Assembly (NCBI GenBank): GCA_021463845.1
Contig: JAJTXV010000001.1
Coordinates: forward strand, 310,001-374,000
Direction of reading: 5' to 3'
DNA from: Anaerolineales bacterium
Lineage (GTDB): Bacteria > Chloroflexota > Anaerolineae > Anaerolineales > UBA11579
DNA length: 64,000 nt
Translations under genes and position numbers: made by a program
Notes under the pieces: model-generated
What the model was told of the DNA's origin: nothing
The model's database searches: none
What the model saw: the letters and a program-made list of their open reading frames with translations, nothing else
In this document: one piece after another, positions 41,926-49,687 of the stretch
How the letters are laid out: every line of letters begins with the position of its first letter
How positions within the stretch are numbered: position 1 is the stretch's first letter

Positions 41926-42558
41926 CTAGCCTTCGTCTTTCGTTTGTTCTTCGTCATCCCGGTTGATGACCAGCCACGCTTCGCCGCGCTTGGCGAAGCG
42001 TTCAATAATGCGCACCGGCAGGGGCAGGCTGATGAAAACATTGCGGTTGCCCTCTTTACGCGAGCGCACGTTCAGTTGCATCCACTCGCCGTTACGCGCC
42101 GCCCAGCCTAAGGCCAGCGCAGCCAGACCCACGGCGAAGGGCAGCCACAGGCAGAAGAACCCGAAGGTGAGCCCGCTGCGCTGCAAGATCATGCCCATCC
42201 ACAGGGCCGCCAGCAGGGTAACTGACAGGCCGGCGATGAATAGAAAGCTACCCATGACGCTGTTGCGTTTGATGGGAGAGAAGCTCACAAAATCGTCGGC
42301 TTCATCGTCCTGATTCGAGCGGCTGTGGCGCCTCTGGTCGCTGCTGCGCTTGCCGCCCGCTTGCTGCATCAACTGGCTGGCGGCGTCATCTGCGCTGAGC
42401 GTGCCAGCCTCAACCTGCTCCAGAATGCCCATACGGGTGGGCGGGGCCGGCCGGGGAATATCCATCAAGCCCGACAGCATCTTTTCAGCATCAGCCGGGC
42501 TGATCTCGCCGCGCTCCAGCTTTTGTAAAATTTCCATGCGTTCGCGTGAATTAGGCAT
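41926..42558 (-). CDS. Membrane protein with two SHOCT-like motifs
   Basis: 210 aa. Two bihelical motifs, at about 5-25 (ERMEILQKLERGEISPADAE) and 42-63 (MGILEQVEAGTLSADDAASQ), precede a polar linker and two membrane helices (about 103-125 and 130-150). A C-terminal domain (about 160-200) contains VFISLPLPVRIIERFAKRG, similar to the core of the next gene's product. Overlaps the upstream gene by 8 nt. Confidence 0.75.
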   Translation of the reverse strand: MPNSRERMEILQKLERGEISPADAEKMLSGLMDIPRPAPPTRMGILEQVEAGTLSADDAASQLMQQAGGKRSSDQRRHSRSNQDDEADDFVSFSPIKRNSVMGSFLFIAGLSVTLLAALWMGMILQRSGLTFGFFCLWLPFAVGLAALALGWAARNGEWMQLNVRSRKEGNRNVFISLPLPVRIIERFAKRGEAWLVINRDDEEQTKDEG

Positions 42559-43813
42559 CAGGGTCCTCGGGCAGGTCAGGCATCTGCGGGGCTACCGGTG
42601 CAGTAGGCGGCGTGGGTGGAGTTGGCGGAGTAGGCGGCACCGGAGGGGTGGGCGGTACCGGAGGAGTCGCTCCCTGGCGGCCTTCGATGGTGTTGAGCAG
42701 CATCTCGGCCTGAGCCACGCTGATCTTCTGATCCTGCACCATCTGCAGGATCAGCATACGCTCCTGCTCGCTGATGGGAGCGGCCTTTTTGGGAGTCACC
42801 ACTACCGGGCCGCGGGGATTGCGCACCACCACGCGGCTGTTGATGCGGCGCTGGGCCTCGTCAATGCGGCGCTGGGCGCGGCGGGTGGCGCGGGCGGTGG
42901 TGTCACGCAAGCGGTTCTGCAGGTCACGCAGCTGTTGGTTCACATTCTCCATCTGGGCGTCGATCTGGGCGCTGACCTGGTCAGTGATCTCGCCAGCCAG
43001 GCCGGCGTTGACTTCGATCATGTCCAGATCCAGGTCAAGATCGAGGTCCAGGTCGTCGAGATCCTCGCCGCCGCGGCTGCGGAAGTCCACCAGGCCCATG
43101 GCCTTCAGGTGAATTCCACGCCCGCCATCCCCCAGGGTGAACTGGTGACTTTCGGCCTGGATGTGGCTCTTGCCCTGGCGGGTGTTGAGGTGAATGCTGT
43201 TGCCAGCGCTTTCCAGATGCACGTCGGCGTCACCTGAATCGGACAGCTTGCAGAACACATTGCCGCCGGCCTCCACATGCACATCGCCGCTGTCCGTATC
43301 CAGGCGCAGGTCGGCGTTGCCATCCACGCTGGCGATCACATCGCCTTCGATGTTGCGCAGCGAGAGATTGCCGTGCACTGAACTGACCCGCAGGTCACCA
43401 TCTACATTGCGCACACTGGTATTGCCGGAGACTTCGTCGGCGCTCAGGCTGCCTTCGATGTTGCGGGCGGTCAGATCGCCGGAGACATTGTCGGCCTTTG
43501 TATCGCCCGTGCCGCGCAGGGTCAGCGAGCCCGAGACGTTGTTGATGAACACGGTGCCTTCGAGATTTTGGATGTACACGTCACGCGTGACGTCTTCCAC
43601 CGTGAGGGTGCTGCCGCTGGGCACGCGCAGCACACAGTCATTGGTGGCGCTCAGGGTTACGCTGTCAGGCGTGCTGTTGATCTGAACATCCTGTTCGCTG
43701 CGCACCTCAATGCGCACGCGCTCTTCATCCCAGCCGCGTACCTGCAGGGAGCCTTGCACGCTCTCGACGGTGATCATCGGGGAGTCGCTGCTGCCAATTT
43801 CCATCCGTGCCAT
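42551..43813 (-). CDS. DUF4097 beta-helix protein with C-terminal SHOCT-like motif
   Basis: 420 aa. The first 250 residues are a right-handed beta-solenoid-like DUF4097 region with many short repeats such as VSGDLTARNIEGSLSADEVS. Then an acidic segment, a coiled coil (about 285-325), the bihelical motif EQERMLILQMVQDQKIS and a Pro/Thr tail (PPTPPTPP). No signal peptide, so the solenoid is predicted to be cytoplasmic. LiaX-like envelope-stress proteins of Firmicutes carry the same DUF. Confidence 0.8.
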   Translation of the reverse strand: MARMEIGSSDSPMITVESVQGSLQVRGWDEERVRIEVRSEQDVQINSTPDSVTLSATNDCVLRVPSGSTLTVEDVTRDVYIQNLEGTVFINNVSGSLTLRGTGDTKADNVSGDLTARNIEGSLSADEVSGNTSVRNVDGDLRVSSVHGNLSLRNIEGDVIASVDGNADLRLDTDSGDVHVEAGGNVFCKLSDSGDADVHLESAGNSIHLNTRQGKSHIQAESHQFTLGDGGRGIHLKAMGLVDFRSRGGEDLDDLDLDLDLDLDMIEVNAGLAGEITDQVSAQIDAQMENVNQQLRDLQNRLRDTTARATRRAQRRIDEAQRRINSRVVVRNPRGPVVVTPKKAAPISEQERMLILQMVQDQKISVAQAEMLLNTIEGRQGATPPVPPTPPVPPTPPTPPTPPTAPVAPQMPDLPEDPDA

Positions 43814-43815
43814 AG

Positions 43816-44202
43816 CTAGTTTCCTTCTTCCTCTTGGATTAGGCGTAATGCCTCGTCATAGCTGATCTTGCCGCGCTCCAGGTCATCCACAATGCGTTTG
43901 CGGTCATCCTCGCTCAGGCCGGCGAATTCGTCTTCGCCGGGTTCGAAGCCCAGGGCGCGGATGACTTCCATCAGGCGGTTACGGATGGTGGGGTAGGAGA
44001 GCTTGAGATCAGCCTCCATACGCGTGATCTTGCCCTCATTGCGCACGAACAACTCAACGAAGGCAAGCTGCTCTTCGTTGAGCTGGCTGAAGGGGCCGCT
44101 GGCAAAGCGCCCCTGCAGGCTCGTGTCGCATTCGCGGCAACGCAAGCTGGTGATGACCAGCTCGCCGTTGCACACCGGGCAAGCGTTGGGTGTGTGGTGC
44201 AT
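43816..44202 (-). CDS. DUF2089 zinc-ribbon/HTH protein
   Basis: 128 aa from ATG 44202. The zinc ribbon CPVC...CREC is at the N-terminus. A helix-turn-helix-like middle part (LSYPTIRNRLMEVIRALGF) and the C-terminal bihelical motif RKRIVDDLERGKISYDEALR follow. Probably the DNA-binding regulator of its own operon, inferred from the HTH and position. 5 nt after the 84-aa gene. Confidence 0.83.
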   Translation of the reverse strand: MHHTPNACPVCNGELVITSLRCRECDTSLQGRFASGPFSQLNEEQLAFVELFVRNEGKITRMEADLKLSYPTIRNRLMEVIRALGFEPGEDEFAGLSEDDRKRIVDDLERGKISYDEALRLIQEEEGN

Positions 44203-44207
44203 AGCGG

Positions 44208-44462
44208 TTAGTTGGCGATGCCGCTGTTGGCCGCCTGGCGCAGCTGAACCGGCGTGGCGGGGCGAGCCAGCTTGCGCGGCTTGATCCATGCGCCCAGAGA
44301 GAACAGGGCGCTGGCAGCCTCGCTGCGCAGCTGGTCAACCAGGCTGCTGGCCACGACGTAGTGCTGGCCCTCGGCCAGGGTGTGGCCCTGGGCCTGCTGG
44401 GCAGCCGAGCGTGCGGCTTCGCCGGCGGGGGTGAAACTGGTGTTGTGGAAATTGCTGTACAT
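44208..44462 (-). CDS. Small protein heading the DUF2089/DUF4097 operon
   Basis: 84 aa, ATG 44462 with GGAGG 5 nt before it. Opens MYSNFHNTSFTPAGEAARSA and has one amphipathic region (SSLVDQLRSEAASALFSLG). No recognised domain. It sits directly behind the operon's strong promoter. Confidence 0.68.
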   Translation of the reverse strand: MYSNFHNTSFTPAGEAARSAAQQAQGHTLAEGQHYVVASSLVDQLRSEAASALFSLGAWIKPRKLARPATPVQLRQAANSGIAN

Positions 44463-44526
44463 ACTGCCTCCTAAAACCTAAACCAAACCTTGTAAATCCT
44501 TATTTTTGCTTGCTCAATCATGCAGA

Positions 44527-44554
44527 AGTATACATGAATATTTGAAATTGTCAA
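44527..44554 (-). promoter_or_regulatory. Strong promoter of the DUF2089/DUF4097 operon
   Basis: On the minus strand, TTGACA (44554-44549) and TATACT (44532-44527) are 16 bp apart. The upstream 44555-44640 is very AT-rich for this genome, like an UP element. The leader is about 60 nt. Confidence 0.75.
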
Positions 44555-44640
44555 GCAATTTGCTTAGAAATACTTAAAACTCCTTCAGAAATCTCAAAAA
44601 TGGCCTTAAAAACAGCGATTTAGGGGCAAAAGCTTTAATC

Positions 44641-45007
44641 ATCATCATGTTTTTTTTAGGGGAGGGGGTAGTGGTGTTAAAGGTTAATACTTTTCCGCCC
44701 CTTGAACTTTCCCCTTTGTGTGCAGGCTTTATAGCGCAGGTTTGTCAGGTAGTGAGGAATGTGGGAGGGATGTCAAGGATTTGTGGCGGCTGGCTTAGAG
44801 CGAAGCAGAGCTATTGCATGGGGGAAGTGGCAGATTGCCACGTCGCAACAAGCGGCTCGCCAAAGGCAGGCTCGCCCTGTTGCTCCTCGCAATGACGGAT
44901 AAGGCGTACGCTGCTATGCGGCTCGTTCGGAATGACGGTGCTTGGGAACGGTGAAGACTAAGACTTATGCGATTTGAACGGGCTTGAACTGGAAGGGGGA
45001 TGGCGAA
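44641..45007. repeat. Non-coding stretch with a dispersed intergenic repeat
   Basis: No credible gene. 44825-44935 contains CAGATTGCCACGTCG ... CTCCTCGCAATGACGG and a second TCGGAATGACGG, the type of intergenic repeat scattered in many bacterial genomes. It holds an inner inverted piece (GCAACA ... TGTTGC). Confidence 0.5.
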
Positions 45008-45931
45008 TCAGCGAATGGTGGCGGGTTGGCCGTCGACCATGACGGTTTGGCCGGGCTCGAATGGCTTGCGTAGGACGGCCAGCGCCAGCGGCCCGAGCGT
45101 TGGTGAGACGGCCGCCGAGCTGACCTGGCCGATGGTGCGGCCATCCAGGCTGACGCTGGCGCCGGGCTGCATGGCCGAGTCGGCGCTGAGCTGGGCCAGG
45201 CCGCGGGCAACCTTGTCGTAGGTGACCTGGCGGGCCAGCACTTCCTGCCCGGTGTAGCAGCCCTTGCTGGCCGAGACATAGCGGCCGAGGCCAACTTCGA
45301 AGGGGGTATTGGCATCCGTAAACTCAGGATCGCCGGCCCGGCCAGCTTCGATGCGCAGTTGTTCACGCGAGGCAAAGTCAAGCTCGGGCAGGGCGGCCCA
45401 GTCTGCGGGCAAGTCAAGCGTCGATGGCAGCAGGAGGCGGATGCAATATTCATCCTGAATGGCGTAGAGGGCCTGATCCTGCCAGGAGGCGCTGACCACT
45501 TCGTCGAGGGCGCTGGGCTGCTGGGCAAAGCCCAGGCTGGCCAGCGCACTGCGCACCTGCGGGCCGTAGAGTTCGAACTGGGTCCAGGCGGCACTGGCGT
45601 CTTCCAGCGTCACCTGGTCGTTGAAGAACAGGTGACGCTTGAAATACGCCGCCAGGCCAGGCGCATGGCCGGGCTGGGTCAGGAGCAGGAAATGCTCGCC
45701 GTGTTGCAGCAGGGTGAAGACTTCCAGAATGCGGGCGCTGGGGTTGGTGAGCACGGTGGGCACGGCCCGCTGCGGGCTGAGCAGGCCGACATCATTGGTG
45801 GTCTGGCGCTGCACATAGTCTGTTCGGGTGGCGCCGCCCAGCAGGAGGGTGCCGGGCTGCGGCAGGCGGTACCAGGCCGCGGTGTGGGTGGCGGCCTGGG
45901 TGCTGGGGGCGGTGGGCGCGGGGGTGCTCAT
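45008..45931 (-). CDS. ygfZ: YgfZ/GcvT-like folate-binding Fe-S maintenance protein
   Basis: 307 aa. The YgfZ signature KGCYTGQE (about residue 224 onward) with its conserved Cys is present, in a GcvT-like fold. YgfZ uses a folate to keep certain Fe-S enzymes active, such as MiaB and succinate dehydrogenase in E. coli. A TAAAAT box lies 9 nt before the ATG without Shine-Dalgarno. Isolated gene, flanked by two non-coding stretches. Confidence 0.86.
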   Translation of the reverse strand: MSTPAPTAPSTQAATHTAAWYRLPQPGTLLLGGATRTDYVQRQTTNDVGLLSPQRAVPTVLTNPSARILEVFTLLQHGEHFLLLTQPGHAPGLAAYFKRHLFFNDQVTLEDASAAWTQFELYGPQVRSALASLGFAQQPSALDEVVSASWQDQALYAIQDEYCIRLLLPSTLDLPADWAALPELDFASREQLRIEAGRAGDPEFTDANTPFEVGLGRYVSASKGCYTGQEVLARQVTYDKVARGLAQLSADSAMQPGASVSLDGRTIGQVSSAAVSPTLGPLALAVLRKPFEPGQTVMVDGQPATIR

Positions 45932-46269
45932 GTTGGGTGGATTTTACCCGTTAGCGCGAGTCCACTAATTTGTTTGCAAACAAGAGAGTTTGCGTTTTCT
46001 TTCTTTTCAGGGGCTCTGCCCCTGTGACCCCGCTTAGGGGGAATTACACTTCGTGTTAGCAGTTCCCCCAGCGTTGCTCCGCAGCGCAGAACCCCCTCCA
46101 GACGGTAATCGTGGTGTTTGCAGTCTAGGTGGACTTCAGTGAGACCCGCGTTGCATGCGATGAGTGCATTTAAAATTTGCGTGTATGCAAGCATTGCATC
46201 TGGCGGAGTATGCGCACGCCGCGTATATAATCGCAGTAATCTTTCCACCCTTCACAACATCTATACATT
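45932..46269. other. Structured intergenic region before trxB
   Basis: No gene that I trust. It has several hairpins: AGGGGC-TCT-GCCCCT (46011-46025) and GGGGGAA...TTCCCCC (46046-46078) with an inner ACAC-TTC-GTGT. TATAAT at 46226-46231 is a likely trxB promoter, giving a leader of about 30 nt. Confidence 0.5.
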
Positions 46270-47223
46270 ATGGAAGCCAATCAGACTGACAAACAACTCC
46301 CACAGGAGCACGTCAAGGTGCTCATTCTTGGCTCTGGCCCGGCTGGGTTGGCGGCGGCGCTGTATACCGCCCGTGCCCAACTGCAGCCGGTGGTGCTGGC
46401 TGGCCAGGAATACGGCGGCCAGGTTTCGCTGACCCATACCATTGAGAACTATCCCGGCTTTCCGGATGCGGTGGGCGGCCCCGAGCTGACCGAGCTGTTC
46501 CGCAAGCAGGCCGAGCATTTTGGCGCCAAAACCGTGTTCGATACCGCGGTCAAGGTGGACCTCAGCCAGCGCCCCTTCAAGGTCACCAGCTACGCCACTG
46601 AATATGTGGCGGATACGCTGATCATTGCCACCGGCGCCACGCCGCGCCATTTGCAAGTGCCGGGCGAGACCGAGTTCACCGGCCGCGGCGTCTCGTATTG
46701 CGGCACCTGTGACGGATTTTTCTTCAAGGACAAGGACATCGTGGTGGTGGGTGGCGGCGACAGCGCCATGGAAGAAGGCACTTTTCTGACCCGCTTTGCC
46801 AACAACGTAACCCTTATTCACCGCCGGGATGATTTCCGGGCCGGCGAGCTGCTGCTGCAGCGGGCCAAGGACAACCCCAAGATGAAGTTCATCACCAATA
46901 CGGTGGTGAACAAGATCGAGGGCAATGGCACGGTGCAGACCGTGGAGCTGGAGAACGTGGAGACCGGCGAGAAGCAGCCCTTCACTACGGATGGCGTGTT
47001 CATTTTCATCGGCCACACGCCCAACACCCAGCTGTTCGTAGACCAGCTGGAGATGGATGCGGGCGGCTACCTGGTGGCCAACCGCTACATGGAGACCAAT
47101 GTGCCCGGCGTGTTTGCGGCCGGTGAGGTGGCCGACCCGCACTTCCGCCAGGTAATTACCTCGGCAGGCATGGGCGCGGCGGCCGGCATCCAGGCCACCC
47201 GCTTTCTGGAAGCTAACGAATAA
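46270..47223 (+). CDS. trxB: Thioredoxin reductase
   Basis: 317 aa FAD/NAD(P)H-dependent flavoprotein. FAD motif GSGPAGLAAALYTARA; redox-active C144-x-x-C147 in YCGTCDGF; NAD(P)H motif VVGGGDSAMEEGTFL; C-terminal FAD block GVFAAGEVADPHFRQ. Reduces thioredoxin. No trxA beside it. Ended by an 11-bp hairpin terminator. Confidence 0.95.
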   Translation: MEANQTDKQLPQEHVKVLILGSGPAGLAAALYTARAQLQPVVLAGQEYGGQVSLTHTIENYPGFPDAVGGPELTELFRKQAEHFGAKTVFDTAVKVDLSQRPFKVTSYATEYVADTLIIATGATPRHLQVPGETEFTGRGVSYCGTCDGFFFKDKDIVVVGGGDSAMEEGTFLTRFANNVTLIHRRDDFRAGELLLQRAKDNPKMKFITNTVVNKIEGNGTVQTVELENVETGEKQPFTTDGVFIFIGHTPNTQLFVDQLEMDAGGYLVANRYMETNVPGVFAAGEVADPHFRQVITSAGMGAAAGIQATRFLEANE

Positions 47224-47266
47224 CCCACGAGTAGCGCAGGCCAGGCTGAACAAGATGCAAGGTACA

Positions 47267-47297
47267 AGCGTCCTCAATAATTGAGGACGCTTTGTTT
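47267..47297 (+). terminator. Terminator of trxB
   Basis: AGCGTCCTCAA (47267-47277) pairs with TTGAGGACGCT (47281-47291), followed by a T-rich tail. Confidence 0.9.
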
Positions 47298-47330
47298 TGT
47301 GGGCCGGGCGGAGGCCAAATGTTGTCGGTG

Positions 47331-47336
47331 ATATAA
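47331..47336 (+). promoter_or_regulatory. -10 box of the mdh-gltA operon
   Basis: TATAAT lies 52 nt before the mdh ATG; GGAG lies just before the start. No convincing -35. Confidence 0.5.
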
Positions 47337-47388
47337 TCGCCGCGTTCGTACAAAAAACCATAATTCCCAAATCAAAGCGGAGAAGTGA

Positions 47389-48315
47389 ATGTCGCACAAG
47401 ATTACGATCGTAGGCGCGGGCATGACTGGAGCCACCGCCGCCCACTGGCTGGCAGAGCGTGAGCTGGCCGATATTGCACTGATCGACGTTGTCGAGGGCA
47501 TGCCGCAGGGCAAAGCTCTCGATTTGTTCCAGGCCATGCCGGTGATCGGCAAGGACGTCAAGATCGAAGGCAGCAATGACTACGCTGCCAGCGAAGGCTC
47601 TGACATCGTGGTCATCACTGCCGGTCTGCCGCGCAAGCCGGGCATGAGCCGTGACGACCTGTTGGCTACCAATGCCGACATCGTCAAGAAGGCCACCGAG
47701 GAGACCCTCAAGCGCTCCCCGAATGCGATCTATATCATCCTGACCAACCCGCTGGACGCCATGTGCTATGTGGCCATGAAGGCCGGCGGCCTGCCGCGCG
47801 AGCGCGTGATCGGCCAGGCCGGCATCCTCGACTCGGCCCGCATGCGCGCGTTTGTGGCGATGGAGCTGGGCGTCAGCGTCGAGAACATCTTCTGCTACGT
47901 GCTGGGCGGCCACGGCGACAGCATGGTGCCGCTCACCCGCCACTCCAACGTGGCGGGCGTGCCGCTCAACGAGACCATGCCGACTGACCGGCTGGCGGCG
48001 ATCGTGGACCGCACCCGCAAGGGCGGCGGCGAGATCGTCTCGCTGCTCAAGAACGGCAGCGCGTTCTACGCGCCCTCGGTGGCGGTGGCCCAGATGGCCG
48101 AAGCCATTTTGAAGAACAAGCAGCTGATCGCCCCGTGCGCTGTGTACATGAACGGCGAATACGGCTTGAAGGACATCTTCTTCGGCGTGCCGGCTCAGTT
48201 GGGCCGCAAGGGCCTGGAAAAAGTGATCGAGTACAGCCTGAACGCTGAAGAGAAGCAAATGCTGGATAACTCTGCCGCTGAAGTGCGCGAACTGACCGCA
48301 GCGCTGAAGCTGTAA
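47389..48315 (+). CDS. mdh: Malate dehydrogenase (LDH-like type)
   Basis: 308 aa. NAD motif VGAGMTGATAAHWLAE, substrate-discriminating arginine in GLPRKPGMSRDD, catalytic His in LGGHGDSMVPL. The arginine in that loop favours oxaloacetate over pyruvate, so malate rather than lactate dehydrogenase. Followed after 21 nt by citrate synthase, the next TCA step. Confidence 0.94.
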   Translation: MSHKITIVGAGMTGATAAHWLAERELADIALIDVVEGMPQGKALDLFQAMPVIGKDVKIEGSNDYAASEGSDIVVITAGLPRKPGMSRDDLLATNADIVKKATEETLKRSPNAIYIILTNPLDAMCYVAMKAGGLPRERVIGQAGILDSARMRAFVAMELGVSVENIFCYVLGGHGDSMVPLTRHSNVAGVPLNETMPTDRLAAIVDRTRKGGGEIVSLLKNGSAFYAPSVAVAQMAEAILKNKQLIAPCAVYMNGEYGLKDIFFGVPAQLGRKGLEKVIEYSLNAEEKQMLDNSAAEVRELTAALKL

Positions 48316-48336
48316 ACCCACAGATCGGAGCAGGGC

Positions 48337-49626
48337 ATGGCAAAAGACACCCTTAGCATCAAGGACAATCGCACCGGGCAGGAGTATGAGCTGCCGATCT
48401 GGGAAGGCACGATCAAGGCCATTGACCTGCGCCAGATCAAGACCGGGCCGGAAGACTTTGGCCTGATGACGTATGACCCGGCTTTCATGAACACGGCCAG
48501 CACCAAGAGCGAGATCACCTACCTGGATGGCGACAACGGCATTCTGCGCTACCGGGGCTACCCGATCGAGCAGCTGGCTGAGAAGTGTACGTATCTGGAA
48601 GTGGCCTACCTGATCCTGTACGGCGAATTGCCCAACAAGGACCAGCTGGCCCAGTGGGTGCACGACATCACGCACCACACCATCATCCACGAGAACATCA
48701 AGCACTTCATGCAGAACTTCCGCTACGATGCCCACCCGATGGGCATGTTCATTGCCACGGTAGCGGCGCTTTCCACTTTTTATCCTGAAGCGAATCAAAT
48801 TAACGACACCAGCGTGCGCACCATCCAGATCCAGCGGCTGATCGCCAAAGTGCCCACGATCGCGGCGTTCTCGTACCGCCACAGCCGCGGCCTGCCGTTC
48901 ATCTACCCTGACAACAACCTGAGCTACCCGGGCAACTTCTTGAGCATGATGTTCAAGATGATGGAGCAGAACTACGAGCCCAACCCGGTGCTGGAGCGTG
49001 CGCTGGATGTGCTCTTCATCCTGCATGCGGACCACGAGCAGAACTGCAGCACCAGCGCCATGCGCTCGATCGGCTCGAGCAAGGTCGACCCGTACTCCGC
49101 CATGGCGGGGGCGGCGGCGGCCCTGTACGGGCCGCTGCACGGCGGCGCCAACGAGGCTGTGCTGCGCATGCTGAGCCAGATCGGCGATGTCAAGAACATC
49201 CCCGGCTTCATCGAGAAGGTGAAGAAGGGCGAAGGCCGCCTGATGGGCTTCGGCCACCGCGTGTATAAGAACTACGACCCGCGCGCCAAGATCATCAAGC
49301 AGGTGGCCGAAGACGTCTTCAAGGTGACCGGCCGCAATGCCCTGCTGGATATTGCGGTGGAGCTCGAGCAGATCGCTTTGAGCGACGAATACTTCATTTC
49401 ACGCAAGCTGTATCCGAATGTGGACTTCTACTCCGGCATCATCTACCAGGCCATGGGCCTGCCGGTGGCCTTCTTCCCGGTGATGTTCGCCATCCCGCGC
49501 ACGGTGGGCTGGCTGGCGCAATGGCAGGAGATGCTGCTGGACGATGAGCAGAAGATCGCCCGCCCGCGCCAGGTGTACCTGGGCCAGGACCAGCGCGACT
49601 TCGTGCCGATGGACAAGCGCAAGTAG
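48337..49626 (+). CDS. gltA: Citrate synthase (GltA type)
   Basis: 429 aa, the long type with an N-terminal beta domain as in E. coli GltA. Catalytic residues are visible in HADHEQNCSTSAMR (His), GFGHRVYKNYDPRA (His) and NVDFYSG (Asp). Condenses oxaloacetate and acetyl-CoA. Co-transcribed with mdh; bidirectional terminator follows. Confidence 0.96.
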   Translation: MAKDTLSIKDNRTGQEYELPIWEGTIKAIDLRQIKTGPEDFGLMTYDPAFMNTASTKSEITYLDGDNGILRYRGYPIEQLAEKCTYLEVAYLILYGELPNKDQLAQWVHDITHHTIIHENIKHFMQNFRYDAHPMGMFIATVAALSTFYPEANQINDTSVRTIQIQRLIAKVPTIAAFSYRHSRGLPFIYPDNNLSYPGNFLSMMFKMMEQNYEPNPVLERALDVLFILHADHEQNCSTSAMRSIGSSKVDPYSAMAGAAAALYGPLHGGANEAVLRMLSQIGDVKNIPGFIEKVKKGEGRLMGFGHRVYKNYDPRAKIIKQVAEDVFKVTGRNALLDIAVELEQIALSDEYFISRKLYPNVDFYSGIIYQAMGLPVAFFPVMFAIPRTVGWLAQWQEMLLDDEQKIARPRQVYLGQDQRDFVPMDKRK

Positions 49627-49642
49627 CGCTGCCCGCGAAACT

Positions 49643-49672
49643 AAAAAGCCCGCTCATATGAGCGGGCTTTTT
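49643..49672. terminator. Bidirectional terminator after gltA
   Basis: AAAAAGCCCGCTCAT and its complement form a 15-bp palindrome; the A and T tails suit both convergent genes. Confidence 0.9.
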
Positions 49673-49687
49673 GTTTTGCAGGGATGG

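Noticed and set aside
44647-44895. 82-codon plus-strand frame in the 44.6-44.9 kb gap
   Set aside because: Overlaps a dispersed intergenic repeat; no Shine-Dalgarno and no recognisable protein.
45928-46248. 106-codon minus-strand frame before trxB
   Set aside because: Reads through strong hairpins; composition is that of structured non-coding DNA and no conserved domain is visible.
46261-49257. 998-codon antisense frame across trxB, mdh and gltA
   Set aside because: All three plus-strand genes are certain. The antisense frame is open because of GC-rich third positions; its His/Gln/Val-rich product has no family resemblance.
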